A DNA stretch of 33,051 nucleotides from Alicyclobacillus acidiphilus NBRC 100859. GTDB lineage: Bacteria > Bacillota > Bacilli > Alicyclobacillales > Alicyclobacillaceae. A program made the position numbers and the translations under genes. The notes beneath the pieces were generated by a model that was not told the DNA's origin, made no database searches, and worked only from the letters and a program-made list of their open reading frames with translations. Below are positions 17,245-24,621 of the stretch, piece after piece. The stretch spans positions 1-33,051 of the forward strand of contig NZ_BCQI01000033.1 in assembly GCF_001544355.1 (NCBI RefSeq), written 5' to 3'. Every line of letters starts with the position of its first letter. Positions within the stretch are counted from its first letter, which is position 1.

Positions 17245-17953
17245 GTGTGCATGAGACACATGAGCGTAATGATAAAAGCGCTCTACAGGCGTGAAGTCGT
17301 GCCATTGCCGCGACGGCTTTCGGTGTGGCGAAGGATGATTAAGTCACGACTGGCGTTGTGTGGCTTGATTTGGCTCGGAATTGTCGCTTGTATTTCCATT
17401 TTTTGTCCTCTGCTTGCTCCGCTGCTTGCTCCGCTGCTTGCTCCGCTGCTTGCTCCGCTGCTTGCTCCGCATCCGTACAACGCCCATTTTCTCTCTATCT
17501 TTGCTGTCACTGGGTTACATCGTCAAATTTATGCAGGCAGGGATGAGGGAGGCCTTGCATCAGGACTATCTGCTCATTGTGAGGTCTCGCGGTATTCCTG
17601 AACGGTTGGTCATTTTGCGGCATGCGGTCCGACCTGCGGTTCTGTCCGTTCTCACGTACATGGCACCGCAATTCGCCATAGTTGTTTCGAGCACCTTTCT
17701 CATCGAAAATACGTTCTCGATTCGCGGCCTCGGTACCGTGATGACTCAGGGCGCGCTCGCGAGTGAACAATTCTACAGCAATTTGTTCAATTCAGGGGTC
17801 ATGCCAGCGCCTGGCATGATTGGACTGTACGGGCCAACCTTGGCATTGCCCATTGCCATCTTGTACGTGCTGGGTTTCATGGTGATGGTGTTGAACTTCG
17901 CGGTTGACTTCCTGTACTACTGGATAGATCCCCGGATGCGGGCCGAATCCTGA
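17245..17953 (+). pseudogene. Chimeric relic of oligopeptide/dipeptide ABC permeases
   Basis: The first frame (from 17245) looks like the N-terminus of a DppC/OppC permease: SVWRRMIKSRLALCGLIWLGIVACISIFCPLLAP, then HPYN. Near 17485-17500 the match switches frame to the C-terminal half of a DppB/OppB-type permease: SLGYIVKFMQAGMREAL, then DYLLIVRSRGIPERLVILRHAVRPAVLSVLTYMAPQFA (the EAA-loop region) and the terminal helix ending at 17953. A deletion joining two neighbouring permease genes explains this, with order implying loss of the intervening sequence. Five 12-bp repeats sit in the first part. No ABC ATPase or binding protein remains here. Confidence 0.8.
17410..17469 (+). repeat. Five tandem 12-bp repeats (CTGCTTGCTCCG)
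   Basis: Five perfect copies of CTGCTTGCTCCG encode repeated Leu-Leu-Ala-Pro at the end of the first membrane helix of the permease relic. A normal DppC has one such APLLAP stretch. Perfect identity indicates recent slippage expansion. Confidence 0.95.
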
Positions 17954-17972
17954 TGACCGGTTATGCAATCGT

Positions 17973-18005
17973 AGAGGCGGATACGGTTTCCGCCTCTTAT
18001 TTTTG
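17973..18005 (+). terminator. Rho-independent terminator after the permease relic
   Basis: AGAGGCGGA (17973-17981) pairs with TCCGCCTCT (17989-17997) over a 7-nt loop and is followed by TTATTTTTG. Perfect 9-bp stem. It ends transcription from the left and overlaps the stop codon of the minus-strand gene. Confidence 0.85.
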
Positions 18006-18578
18006 ATTTCGATTTCGTTCCAAGTCGTGAAACAACTGTTCGAGACGGGAGAGTTCGCTTGTCGCCTTTTGAATCTCCTCTCTCGACTGCGTATCGTCTT
18101 GCAGAGGGAAGAGCAGAAAACGAATGGCTGACAACGAGGTCCGAACTTCGTTGACGACAGCCCATGGGAGCACTTGGTTGGCCTTCGAGGCTGCCTTTTG
18201 AAATTCGCGCAACGTCTTGTGCTTGTACCCCAAGAAAACGACGGCCAAGTAGCCTATTACCTGCAGCAGGATAGTGCCTATGTCGGTGACGAGTGACTGG
18301 CCGGCAAACAGATGGCCGGGATCAAGTACGACATTGCCGCAGAGATACAACATGGAGATACAAAGTCCGCACACAAGCCCTGATACGTAGGCAGATGCAC
18401 CCGCGAACGCCAAACCGAAGATGTAGCTGGGATGATTGGAAATCGCGCCCCAGACCGCCAAGCCCACCACACCGATGGCCAACATAAAATTCCCATGCAG
18501 GCGAACGAACATCATCATCCGCTCGTCGGCTTGATTGGTCCGCGAACGGAACGAACGAACAGGTTCCCGTTTCGTCAT
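17997..18578 (-). CDS. Membrane protein with histidine-kinase-like dimerisation segment lacking His
   Basis: A protein of 193 residues if started at ATG 18578 (the frame reaches 18617). Four or five hydrophobic segments run from FMLAIGVVGLAVWGAI to ILLQVIGYLAVVFLGY. The cytoplasmic tail reads WAVVNEVRTSLSAIRFLLFPL, then EEIQKATSELSRLEQLFHDLE. This resembles a HisKA dimerisation hairpin (HExRTPLxxIxxxxxLL and the second helix), but the phospho-acceptor His is replaced by Asn and no ATPase domain follows. It may be a truncated kinase or a partner that titrates or binds a phosphorelay component. The ribosome site is weak. No family name is assigned. Confidence 0.65.
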   Translation of the reverse strand: MTKREPVRSFRSRTNQADERMMMFVRLHGNFMLAIGVVGLAVWGAISNHPSYIFGLAFAGASAYVSGLVCGLCISMLYLCGNVVLDPGHLFAGQSLVTDIGTILLQVIGYLAVVFLGYKHKTLREFQKAASKANQVLPWAVVNEVRTSLSAIRFLLFPLQDDTQSREEIQKATSELSRLEQLFHDLERNRNQK

Positions 18579-18686
18579 TCGCCATACCCGCTTTCCGCAT
18601 AATCGGCTGAGGCCCATGATAATAGCATGATGATGTACATTCTAGAACGCCGCGCGCGTGATCGACAGATGAAGTCGGACCAATTC

Positions 18687-18710
18687 GCATAGTCCATTTG
18701 GACTATGCGG
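18687..18710. promoter_or_regulatory. Perfect 24-bp palindrome upstream of the FMN-binding gene
   Basis: Arms CGCATAGTCCA (18687-18697) and TGGACTATGCG (18700-18710) are perfect inverted repeats around TT. The central TAGTCCATTTGGACTA shares layout with the site at 5381-5396. It lies about 105 bp before the start at 18815 and is an operator candidate; no T-run follows. Confidence 0.55.
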
Positions 18711-18814
18711 CGCGACTGATGGGCGCCCAGCCGTGTTTGTCTCAAATGTGTTTTCAAGCGACGTTTGGTGATCTATGAACATACCGATTCCATCATGGCT
18801 TGGAGGAATGTACG

Positions 18815-19357
18815 ATGTCGCAGAAACCAAACGGAATCAACCGCTCATTGATTGCACTCTGTTCGTCAGCAATTGTCAGTATCGCCGCCGCAGCTCCCTT
18901 GGTCATGGCAGGAACCGATGCGACAGTTGGCTCAGTATCCGCACACACGACCGCCATCGGACTTCCTTCGCAGGTGTCGCTTGGCCGCGTGGCATTCGTC
19001 GTGGCTCCAAATGAAGCTGCGGTCAAGAAATCGACCAAGTCGACGACGACGTCCAAGAAATTGACAACGAAGCAGAAGTACAAGGATGGTACATACAAGG
19101 GAACGGGATCGACGCGCATCGGCTCGGTGACAGTGGCCATCACGTTGAAGAAGGACAAGATCACGCGAGTGCAAATCGTCGATTTCACAACGCACTATCC
19201 CATTCAATACATCGATCCAGTGTTGCCCAATGAATTGCTGAAAACGCAGAATATCAACAAGATCGACGCCGTAAGCGGGGCGACGCTCAGCTCGGAGGAC
19301 TTTTACGAAGCTGTCGTCACGGCTTTGAACGAGGCGCAGCAGGCGGAACGAGCTTAA
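18815..19357 (+). CDS. Secreted FMN-binding domain protein
   Basis: This 180-residue protein has an N-terminal signal or anchor segment (SLIALCSSAIVSIAAAAPLVMAG), a Lys/Thr/Ser-rich linker (about 70-90) and a C-terminal FMN-binding domain. The domain starts YKDGTYKGTG and ends DAVSGATLSSEDFYEAVVTAL. D151-A-V-S-G-A-T157 fits the flavinylation pattern DxxSGA(S/T) used by ApbE transferases, so FMN would be ester-linked to Thr157. The ATG at 18815 follows GGAGGA. The next gene, an RnfD/NqrB-like membrane protein, begins 26 bp after the stop, so the two probably form one extracytoplasmic flavin electron-transfer unit. No apbE is in the window. Confidence 0.88.
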   Translation: MSQKPNGINRSLIALCSSAIVSIAAAAPLVMAGTDATVGSVSAHTTAIGLPSQVSLGRVAFVVAPNEAAVKKSTKSTTTSKKLTTKQKYKDGTYKGTGSTRIGSVTVAITLKKDKITRVQIVDFTTHYPIQYIDPVLPNELLKTQNINKIDAVSGATLSSEDFYEAVVTALNEAQQAERA

Positions 19358-19383
19358 GTCCAATCGCAAGGAGTTGAGACAAC

Positions 19384-20304
19384 GTGACGACGCAACGTGT
19401 CAAGATGCGCCCCAAGCGGAAACGAACCAATTCGCCCAAGCCATCGCGCCTGCGGCGGTTCGTCCAAACGCCCAAGGGCCTTGTGACGGTCATCCTGAGT
19501 GTATTGGCCTTGATTGCAATCTGTGCCGAGAAAGGGTTGGATCCCGCCGCGCTAAGGAACACCATCGCCGCCGTGGCCAGCGCGCTGGTGATGGACTGGA
19601 TCGTCTCGCGATTCTACTTTAAGAAACCCAGGATCTCGGACGGCGGCGCCGTGACCGGACTCATTGTGGCGATGGTCCTGGGATCGCTGACCGCCTGGTA
19701 TCTTACCATCTTGACGGTGGCGGTTGCGCTTGCGTCGAAGCACCTGTTGAAAACGAAGCGCAAACCGATTTTCAACCCGGCTGCAGTGGGATTGCTTGTT
19801 TCGACGATGGCGTTCTCGACGATGCAGAGTTGGTGGGGCGGCATGTCGCTGTTGCCGCCGGAGTACTTGGCGTGTCTGTGCCTGCTTGGGTTGTGGACGG
19901 CCATTCGCGTGAAAAAACTGCCGCAAGTGCTCGCGTTCCTTGGCGCATACGCGATCGTGTCGGTCATCTTTATGGCGTTTCCAACGACGCGCATGGACGC
20001 GTTGTACGCGCTCGAAAATCCCATGCTGAACTCGGCGTTGTTTCTCGCCTTCTTCATGCTCACCGATCCGCCGACGTCTCCCGCGATCCGGCGCGACCAG
20101 GTGTGGTTTGGCGTGTTGGTCGGCACGTTGAGCGTGGTCATTTACATGGTGTTTCCCGCGGAATTGTCCTATCTCTTCATCGCATTGCTCATTGGCAACG
20201 CGACGAAGTGGCTGCAAAGTGTTTGGAAGCAGAGGCACAGGCTGGCGAGAACCGCCGAACCAGGGCCGTCTCGGCAAGTTCCGGCGGAGCGCCACGGTCT
20301 CTAA
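19384..20304 (+). CDS. RnfD/NqrB-like membrane protein
   Basis: A polytopic protein of 306 residues, start GTG 19384 after AAGGAGTTGAG. Features that recall the RnfD/NqrB family are KHLLKTKRKPIFNPAAVGLL in the middle and FFMLTDPPTSPAIRRDQVWFGVLVG near residue 220, plus an Arg/Lys-rich cytoplasmic N-terminus. RnfD and NqrB carry FMN and pass electrons across the membrane. The typical covalent Ser-Gly-Ala-Thr attachment site is not visible here, so this member may bind flavin differently or serve as partner to the FMN protein upstream. It overlaps the end of the convergent kinase gene by 4 bp. The family call is by motif memory. Confidence 0.78.
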   Translation: MTTQRVKMRPKRKRTNSPKPSRLRRFVQTPKGLVTVILSVLALIAICAEKGLDPAALRNTIAAVASALVMDWIVSRFYFKKPRISDGGAVTGLIVAMVLGSLTAWYLTILTVAVALASKHLLKTKRKPIFNPAAVGLLVSTMAFSTMQSWWGGMSLLPPEYLACLCLLGLWTAIRVKKLPQVLAFLGAYAIVSVIFMAFPTTRMDALYALENPMLNSALFLAFFMLTDPPTSPAIRRDQVWFGVLVGTLSVVIYMVFPAELSYLFIALLIGNATKWLQSVWKQRHRLARTAEPGPSRQVPAERHGL

Positions 20305-21593
20305 ATGGGCATGGTCACCTCCACCGCTGTGCCATGCCCATTTGCGACCGGGCTCCTGATGGAGATTTTTCCTTGGTGAGCCTCGACAATCCACTTCGCG
20401 ATGGCCAAGCCAAGACCGCTGCCGCTGCCGGATCGAGCCTTGTCCGACTGGTAAAAACGATTGAACACGTGCGGCAGATCGACGGGTGAGATGCCGATAC
20501 CGGTGTCCGTGACCACCAATTTGACATGGTGTCCCACGGGTTCGAGGGAGACGTCGACGCGGCCGCCGGTATCGGTGAACTTCATGGCGTTGTCCAAAAG
20601 AATCGTGAGCAGTTGGGTCATGCGTTCGGGATCGACCTGCACTGTCACAGCCTGCAACGCAGCGTCCAGGTGAATGTCTTTCGTCTCGGCGAAGGGTCGA
20701 AACGATTCCACAGTGGCGGCCAGACATTCGTGGAGTTCCGTCGGTTGGCGCTGAATTTGCAATTGGTTGGAATCCGTCCGCGCAAGCGTCAGCAAGTCTG
20801 CGACGAGGCGGCGCATCCGAGACGTTTCGCGCTGGATGTTTCCGAGGTTTTCGCTCATTTCTTCAATGGTGCGACTGGGATGCCGAAACAGTCGATCCAA
20901 CTGTGTTTGCGTGATGGCGAGCGGTGTGCGCAGTTCGTGTGAAGCGTCCGCGACGAATTGCTGTTGACGCAGCCACGCGTTCTGGATGGGAATCAGTGCT
21001 CGCTGCGCCAAGTAAATTCCGATAAGGAGCGACAATGCGGCGCCTATCACGGTGCCGATCTCGATCATCCGAAGCAGGTTTCGCAAAAAGGCTACATCCT
21101 CGGCCCGGTTGTACAACAGGAGGACTACGCTTGGCTGCGGTCCAGTCATGGCCGCTGATCCCGTTGGCGGGGCCAGCGACATGACGCGGAACGAAGTTCC
21201 CCCGACATCCATGGTCGTGAGTTGATTGAGCTGAGCATTTTTTCGGACAAGTTGAATGGTCTGCGTCGAGAGGCTGTTCGCTGGGTCCTGCTCCAAAACG
21301 TGTCCCTGCTTGTCCAGTAAAATGGAAATCACGTGTGTCTGTTTCACCTCTTCGGTTTCGTTCTGGTTTTTATCATGATGATTGTCATGGTCATCGTCGT
21401 GGTGATCATCGTTGCGCATGCGATCCAGATCGCCGTTGCGGATCAAACTCGCCTGAGTCGTCAACGTGGTATTCTCCTCCATCACGAAGCGATGTCGCGT
21501 GACGAAGAAAATGGAGGCGCCGAAGATCAAGAGGATGCCGAAAAAGGCGATTGAATTGAGGAGGGCCAGTTGAAACCTGGTTTTACGGAACAA
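20301..21593 (-). CDS. Sensor histidine kinase with Asp/His-rich extracellular loop
   Basis: A membrane kinase of 430 residues: helix 1 about 7-31, external sensor domain about 32-175, helix 2 about 176-198. It then has HisKA with His219 (ADASHELRTPLAI) and an ATPase domain (LLDNAMKF, DTGIGI, GSGLGLAI). The sensor domain contains DDHHDDDHDNHHD at 62-74, a run able to bind transition metals such as Zn, Ni or Cu; this is an inference from composition. It lies 3 bp after the response regulator, same strand. It converges on the FMN/RnfD-like pair, which may be its target. Confidence 0.93.
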   Translation of the reverse strand: MFRKTRFQLALLNSIAFFGILLIFGASIFFVTRHRFVMEENTTLTTQASLIRNGDLDRMRNDDHHDDDHDNHHDKNQNETEEVKQTHVISILLDKQGHVLEQDPANSLSTQTIQLVRKNAQLNQLTTMDVGGTSFRVMSLAPPTGSAAMTGPQPSVVLLLYNRAEDVAFLRNLLRMIEIGTVIGAALSLLIGIYLAQRALIPIQNAWLRQQQFVADASHELRTPLAITQTQLDRLFRHPSRTIEEMSENLGNIQRETSRMRRLVADLLTLARTDSNQLQIQRQPTELHECLAATVESFRPFAETKDIHLDAALQAVTVQVDPERMTQLLTILLDNAMKFTDTGGRVDVSLEPVGHHVKLVVTDTGIGISPVDLPHVFNRFYQSDKARSGSGSGLGLAIAKWIVEAHQGKISIRSPVANGHGTAVEVTMPI

Positions 21594-21596
21594 CAG

Positions 21597-22271
21597 TCAG
21601 CCCTCCTTCAACATGTATCCGACGTTGCGCACCGTTTGAATGTGCTGATCCAAACCGTAAGGATGTAACTTCTTGCGCAGGTAGTGGACGTAGAGATCCA
21701 CCGCAGATTCGACGGTTTCCGTATCAATTCCCCAGACGCGGGATGATATTCGTTCGCGCGTCAAGATTTGGCCTTTATTGAGAACAAAGTATTCGAGCAA
21801 GCGAAATTCTGTTTCGGTTACGTGAAGCGGCTGTCCATCCACGGTCGCTTGTTTGGTTTCCGGAACGAGCACGAGATCCTGATAATGCAAGGTCATGTCC
21901 GTGTCGATATCGCGGTTTCTGCGCAGCAAAGCGCGAATACGGGCAAGCAGTTCTTCGATAGCAAACGGTTTGACCAGGTAGTCGTCGGCTCCGGCATTCA
22001 GACCGTCGACGCGCGACTCGACACTATCCTTGGCCGTCACGAAGATGGCTGGAGCGTAAATCGCCTGATCGCGCAGCCGTTTCATGAGTTCGATACCGTC
22101 AAGTTCAGGCATCATGATGTCGATCACGAACGCGTCGTAGACGTCGGTCTCCGCCAGGTACAACCCTTCGTCGCCATTGGCCACCTCGTCCACTTCATAA
22201 GCCGCTTCGCGCAGAACGTCAGCCATCGCCGTCCGCAATGTGTCGTCGTCCTCGATAAGCAATATCCTCAC
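21597..22271 (-). CDS. OmpR/PhoB family response regulator
   Basis: A 224-residue regulator beginning VRILLIEDDDTL (GTG start at 22271). The receiver has the acidic cluster 8-10, phospho-acceptor Asp51 in FVIDIMMPELDG, Thr in FVTAKD and Lys in VKPF. The winged-helix domain has LTRERISSRVWG and DLYVHYLRKKL, then TVRNVGYML. It is first in an operon with the sensor kinase. A TAGTCC half-site at 22318-22323 lies about 50 bp upstream and could mark autoregulation or shared control. Confidence 0.95.
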   Translation of the reverse strand: MRILLIEDDDTLRTAMADVLREAAYEVDEVANGDEGLYLAETDVYDAFVIDIMMPELDGIELMKRLRDQAIYAPAIFVTAKDSVESRVDGLNAGADDYLVKPFAIEELLARIRALLRRNRDIDTDMTLHYQDLVLVPETKQATVDGQPLHVTETEFRLLEYFVLNKGQILTRERISSRVWGIDTETVESAVDLYVHYLRKKLHPYGLDQHIQTVRNVGYMLKEG

Positions 22272-22362
22272 TGTTTGTCCCTCGTTTCAAACGCGGGGAT
22301 GATTTCAAGGAATACTATAGTCCATAAGCTTCGAAATGGGATTAGAAGCCGTCCTGCGACGC

Positions 22363-22402
22363 AAAAAAGGCAGCCGATGATGGGTCATCCATTCGGCTGC
22401 CT
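22363..22402 (-). terminator. Rho-independent terminator for the small gene
   Basis: On the minus strand, GGCAGCCGA (22401-22393) pairs with TCGGCTGCC (22377-22369) and is followed by TTTTTTGC. Perfect 9-bp stem. It lies about 50 bp after the stop of the 49-residue ORF, supporting that ORF as expressed. Confidence 0.88.
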
Positions 22403-22449
22403 GGGGGGCGAGATCGTCAGATTCCATTGTGACGGACACCAGCGAGCAA

Positions 22450-22599
22450 TCATCGACGGCCGGAAATACCGTTCCACAGTTTCTTGATGAAGTTGCCCGA
22501 CGTTCTGACCGTGAATCGCCCCTGTGGATAATAGCTCCGGTGCGCGTCTTCCAGCATCGCCTGGTGTACACATCTCATGACTCCGCAATTTTGTTCCAT
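22450..22599 (-). CDS. 49-residue small protein, unknown
   Basis: A short ORF not covered by longer genes. The ATG at 22599 is preceded by GGAAGGAAGAGG about 8 bp upstream, and a strong terminator follows. The peptide begins MEQNCGVMRCVHQAMLEDAH and ends NFIKKLWNGISGRR. It has two Cys (5 and 10), a basic C-terminal half, no signal peptide and no membrane helix. I do not recognise a family. Ribosome site plus terminator make it more convincing than its length alone. It is divergent from the xylanase gene, so it may share the regulatory region at 22665-22747. Confidence 0.6.
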   Translation of the reverse strand: MEQNCGVMRCVHQAMLEDAHRSYYPQGRFTVRTSGNFIKKLWNGISGRR

Positions 22600-22664
22600 C
22601 CAGAACACCTCTTCCTTCCTCGGATGCCCTCATTATATGAGCCGCGGAATGAACCGTGGGAATC

Positions 22665-22747
22665 AGGAAGCGTTTCCAATATGAACATTTTTCTTTGTAA
22701 AACGCTTGCTTTGTGAACAACTTTTTTGTAACCGTTTACGCTATGAT
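22665..22747 (+). promoter_or_regulatory. CcpA/LacI-type operator array and -10 box before the xylanase gene
   Basis: TGTAACCGTTTACG at 22727-22740 matches the catabolite-response consensus TGWAANCGNTNWCA except for the last base and lies just before a TATGAT -10 box at 22742-22747. Two weaker versions occur upstream: GTAAAACGCTTGCT at 22697-22710 and AGGAAGCGTTTCCA at 22665-22678. The central CG dinucleotides are 32 and 30 bp apart. Catabolite repression by CcpA, or a LacI-type xylose regulator, is inferred. Confidence 0.6.
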
Positions 22748-22800
22748 AGAGACAGGTCTATATGTCCATATTTGTTCGTCTATAGGAGGGCTTGCCAAGC

Positions 22801-23820
22801 ATGAGTGAAGGTCAGAATACGCCATCGCTCCGCGACGTCTATCGTCCCTATTTTTCCATTGGCGCCGCGGTCAATCCCAGATCGCTCGTCTCGCACGCCG
22901 ACTTGCTGCGAACGCACTTCAACAGCGTGACCGCGGAAAACGAGATGAAGTTCGAAGTGATCCACCCCGAGGAAGATGTGTATCGGTTCGATCACGCCGA
23001 CGCCTTGGTCCAATTCGCCAAGGACAACGGCATGCGCGTTCGCGGCCATACACTCGTTTGGCACAATCAGACGCCCGACTGGGTCTTTGTCGACGATGCC
23101 GGACAGCCAGCTTCTGCCGACAAAGTCCGACGGCGGATGCGCGCCCACATGGAAACCGTCCTCGGCCGCTACCAGAACGACGTCTATTGTTGGGATGTCG
23201 TCAACGAAGCCATCTCCGATCACGCCGACGCCTACCTCCGTCCCAGCCGATGGATGACCGCGCTCGGCGACGGGTACATCGCCGAAGCTTTTCGGTGCGC
23301 CCACGAGATCGCCCCGTCGGCCCTGCTGTTCTACAACGACTACAACGAAACCAAACCCGACAAGCGCGATAAAATCTATCGGCTGGTTGCGGGATTGCTC
23401 GACGAAGGCGTGCCGATTCACGGCATCGGCATGCAGGGGCACTGGATGATGACAGAACCGTCTATTGAAGAAATTCGCGACGCGATCGAAAAGTACGCCT
23501 CGCTCGGCGTGCAAATCCACGTCACCGAACTCGACATCAGCGTCCACGAGTACGTCCATGAGCCCGACAAGTCCTCCGCTGCGGCGCGCGTGTTTGACGA
23601 GCGACTGGAACGGGAGCAGGCGGATCGATATGAACAGTTGCTTCAGTTGTTCCGCGAGTACAGCCGCGTCATCCGCAATGTGACATGGTGGGGAATCGCC
23701 GACGACGAGACTTGGCGCGACAACTTTCCCGTAAAAAACCGCAAGGACTGGCCGCTCATGTTCAACGAGCAGCATCAGCCGAAGGAAGCGTTTTGGCGCG
23801 CGGTGAATTTCGCGAAGTAA
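22801..23820 (+). CDS. Intracellular GH10 endo-1,4-beta-xylanase
   Basis: A glycoside hydrolase family 10 enzyme of 339 residues, a single catalytic barrel without signal peptide or carbohydrate-binding module. The acid/base is Glu136 in WDVVNEAI and the nucleophile Glu243 in IHVTELDIS. GHTLVWHNQTPDW and ENEMKFE are further family signatures. Lack of export suggests hydrolysis of imported xylo-oligosaccharides, as for cytoplasmic GH10 enzymes in Geobacillus and Alicyclobacillus. ATG 22801 follows GGAGGG by 12 bp; TTG 22792 is too close. No xylose transporter or other xylan genes are adjacent. Confidence 0.95.
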   Translation: MSEGQNTPSLRDVYRPYFSIGAAVNPRSLVSHADLLRTHFNSVTAENEMKFEVIHPEEDVYRFDHADALVQFAKDNGMRVRGHTLVWHNQTPDWVFVDDAGQPASADKVRRRMRAHMETVLGRYQNDVYCWDVVNEAISDHADAYLRPSRWMTALGDGYIAEAFRCAHEIAPSALLFYNDYNETKPDKRDKIYRLVAGLLDEGVPIHGIGMQGHWMMTEPSIEEIRDAIEKYASLGVQIHVTELDISVHEYVHEPDKSSAAARVFDERLEREQADRYEQLLQLFREYSRVIRNVTWWGIADDETWRDNFPVKNRKDWPLMFNEQHQPKEAFWRAVNFAK

Positions 23821-23918
23821 GAAGTCAATCGAAGTTACGCCGCACATCTCCGTCAGCGGGCAATGGCAGGGGAATACAGCGAAAAAGCGCATGCACACGC
23901 GTTCCGAGGAGAATGAAG

Positions 23919-24488
23919 ATGATCACACACGTCGTATGGGATCTAGGGGACACCATCATCACTCCGCCGCCGGGAGGGCAGGATCTCCAACCGATTGACC
24001 TATATCCTGACATCCATTTGCGGCCCGATGTCGAGCTGACTTTGCAGACACTCACAGATTGGGGATACCAACATGCTGTCCTGAGCAATACGGCGACGAG
24101 TGACAGCGGCGCTGCCACAAGGATGTTGGAGAGGCTAGGCATCGCCCATTACTTTGAGTTCATATACGCCACACAGTCAGAATTGACGCACGACAAGCCG
24201 GAAAAGCCGAATCCGGTTGTATTTGATCTGGTGTTGGATGCGTTAGGCATTGAACCTGAACACGCTGTCATGGTCGGAAACAGTTGGGATAACGACATAT
24301 TGGGGGCAAACCGCAGCCGCATTCACGCGATTTGGCTGCAGCGTGATTCCGTCTCCGTACGGCGCGACTTTACCTCACCAGTTCAATGCCCGCCGTGGAT
24401 TGTCCCCGTATGGGATGTCGTCGACGTACCCAAGGCACTGACGATTCTCCAAGTCGGCTTCACGCATGAGCCTGCGGGATTGGACTAG
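23919..24488 (+). CDS. HAD superfamily hydrolase
   Basis: A 189-residue HAD-type hydrolase. Motif I is WDLGDTIITP, in the D-x-G-D-T form common in phosphatases of this branch. Motif II is AVLSNTATSD, the Lys lies around DKPEKPNP, and the acidic motif IV is MVGNSWDNDILGA. The cap is small. The start ATG at 23919 is 7 bp after GAGGAG; the ATG at 23913 is too close. It may be co-transcribed with the xylanase gene 98 bp upstream. The substrate cannot be predicted; a phosphosugar is possible from context only. Confidence 0.88.
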   Translation: MITHVVWDLGDTIITPPPGGQDLQPIDLYPDIHLRPDVELTLQTLTDWGYQHAVLSNTATSDSGAATRMLERLGIAHYFEFIYATQSELTHDKPEKPNPVVFDLVLDALGIEPEHAVMVGNSWDNDILGANRSRIHAIWLQRDSVSVRRDFTSPVQCPPWIVPVWDVVDVPKALTILQVGFTHEPAGLD

Positions 24489-24519
24489 ACAGAGGAGAAA
24501 GGCTAAGGCAGCACAACGG

Positions 24520-24621
24520 ATGAAGAGTGACGCCGTCAATTCCCGCAGTGTGGCTGCGGAACAACAAGTTTTACAAGAGACGACGAGTCACGTTGCGAAG
24601 GAAGCTGCCAATCCGTTCTAA
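24520..24621 (+). CDS. Possible 33-residue ORF
   Basis: [20 protein letters not shown] opens a short hydrophilic peptide that ends KEAANPF at a TAA, overlapping the end of the convergent NOS gene by 4 bp. An AGGAGAAAGG site lies about 17 bp upstream, which is farther than usual. The peptide is Ala/Gln/Glu-rich and could be a small spore protein or simply chance. It has no recognised family. Confidence 0.3.
   Translation: MKSDAVNSRSVAAEQQVLQETTSHVAKEAANPF

Noticed and set aside
22780-23898. Minus-strand open frame of 372 residues
   Set aside because: Antisense of the GH10 xylanase with intact catalytic residues; composition is a mirror of that gene.
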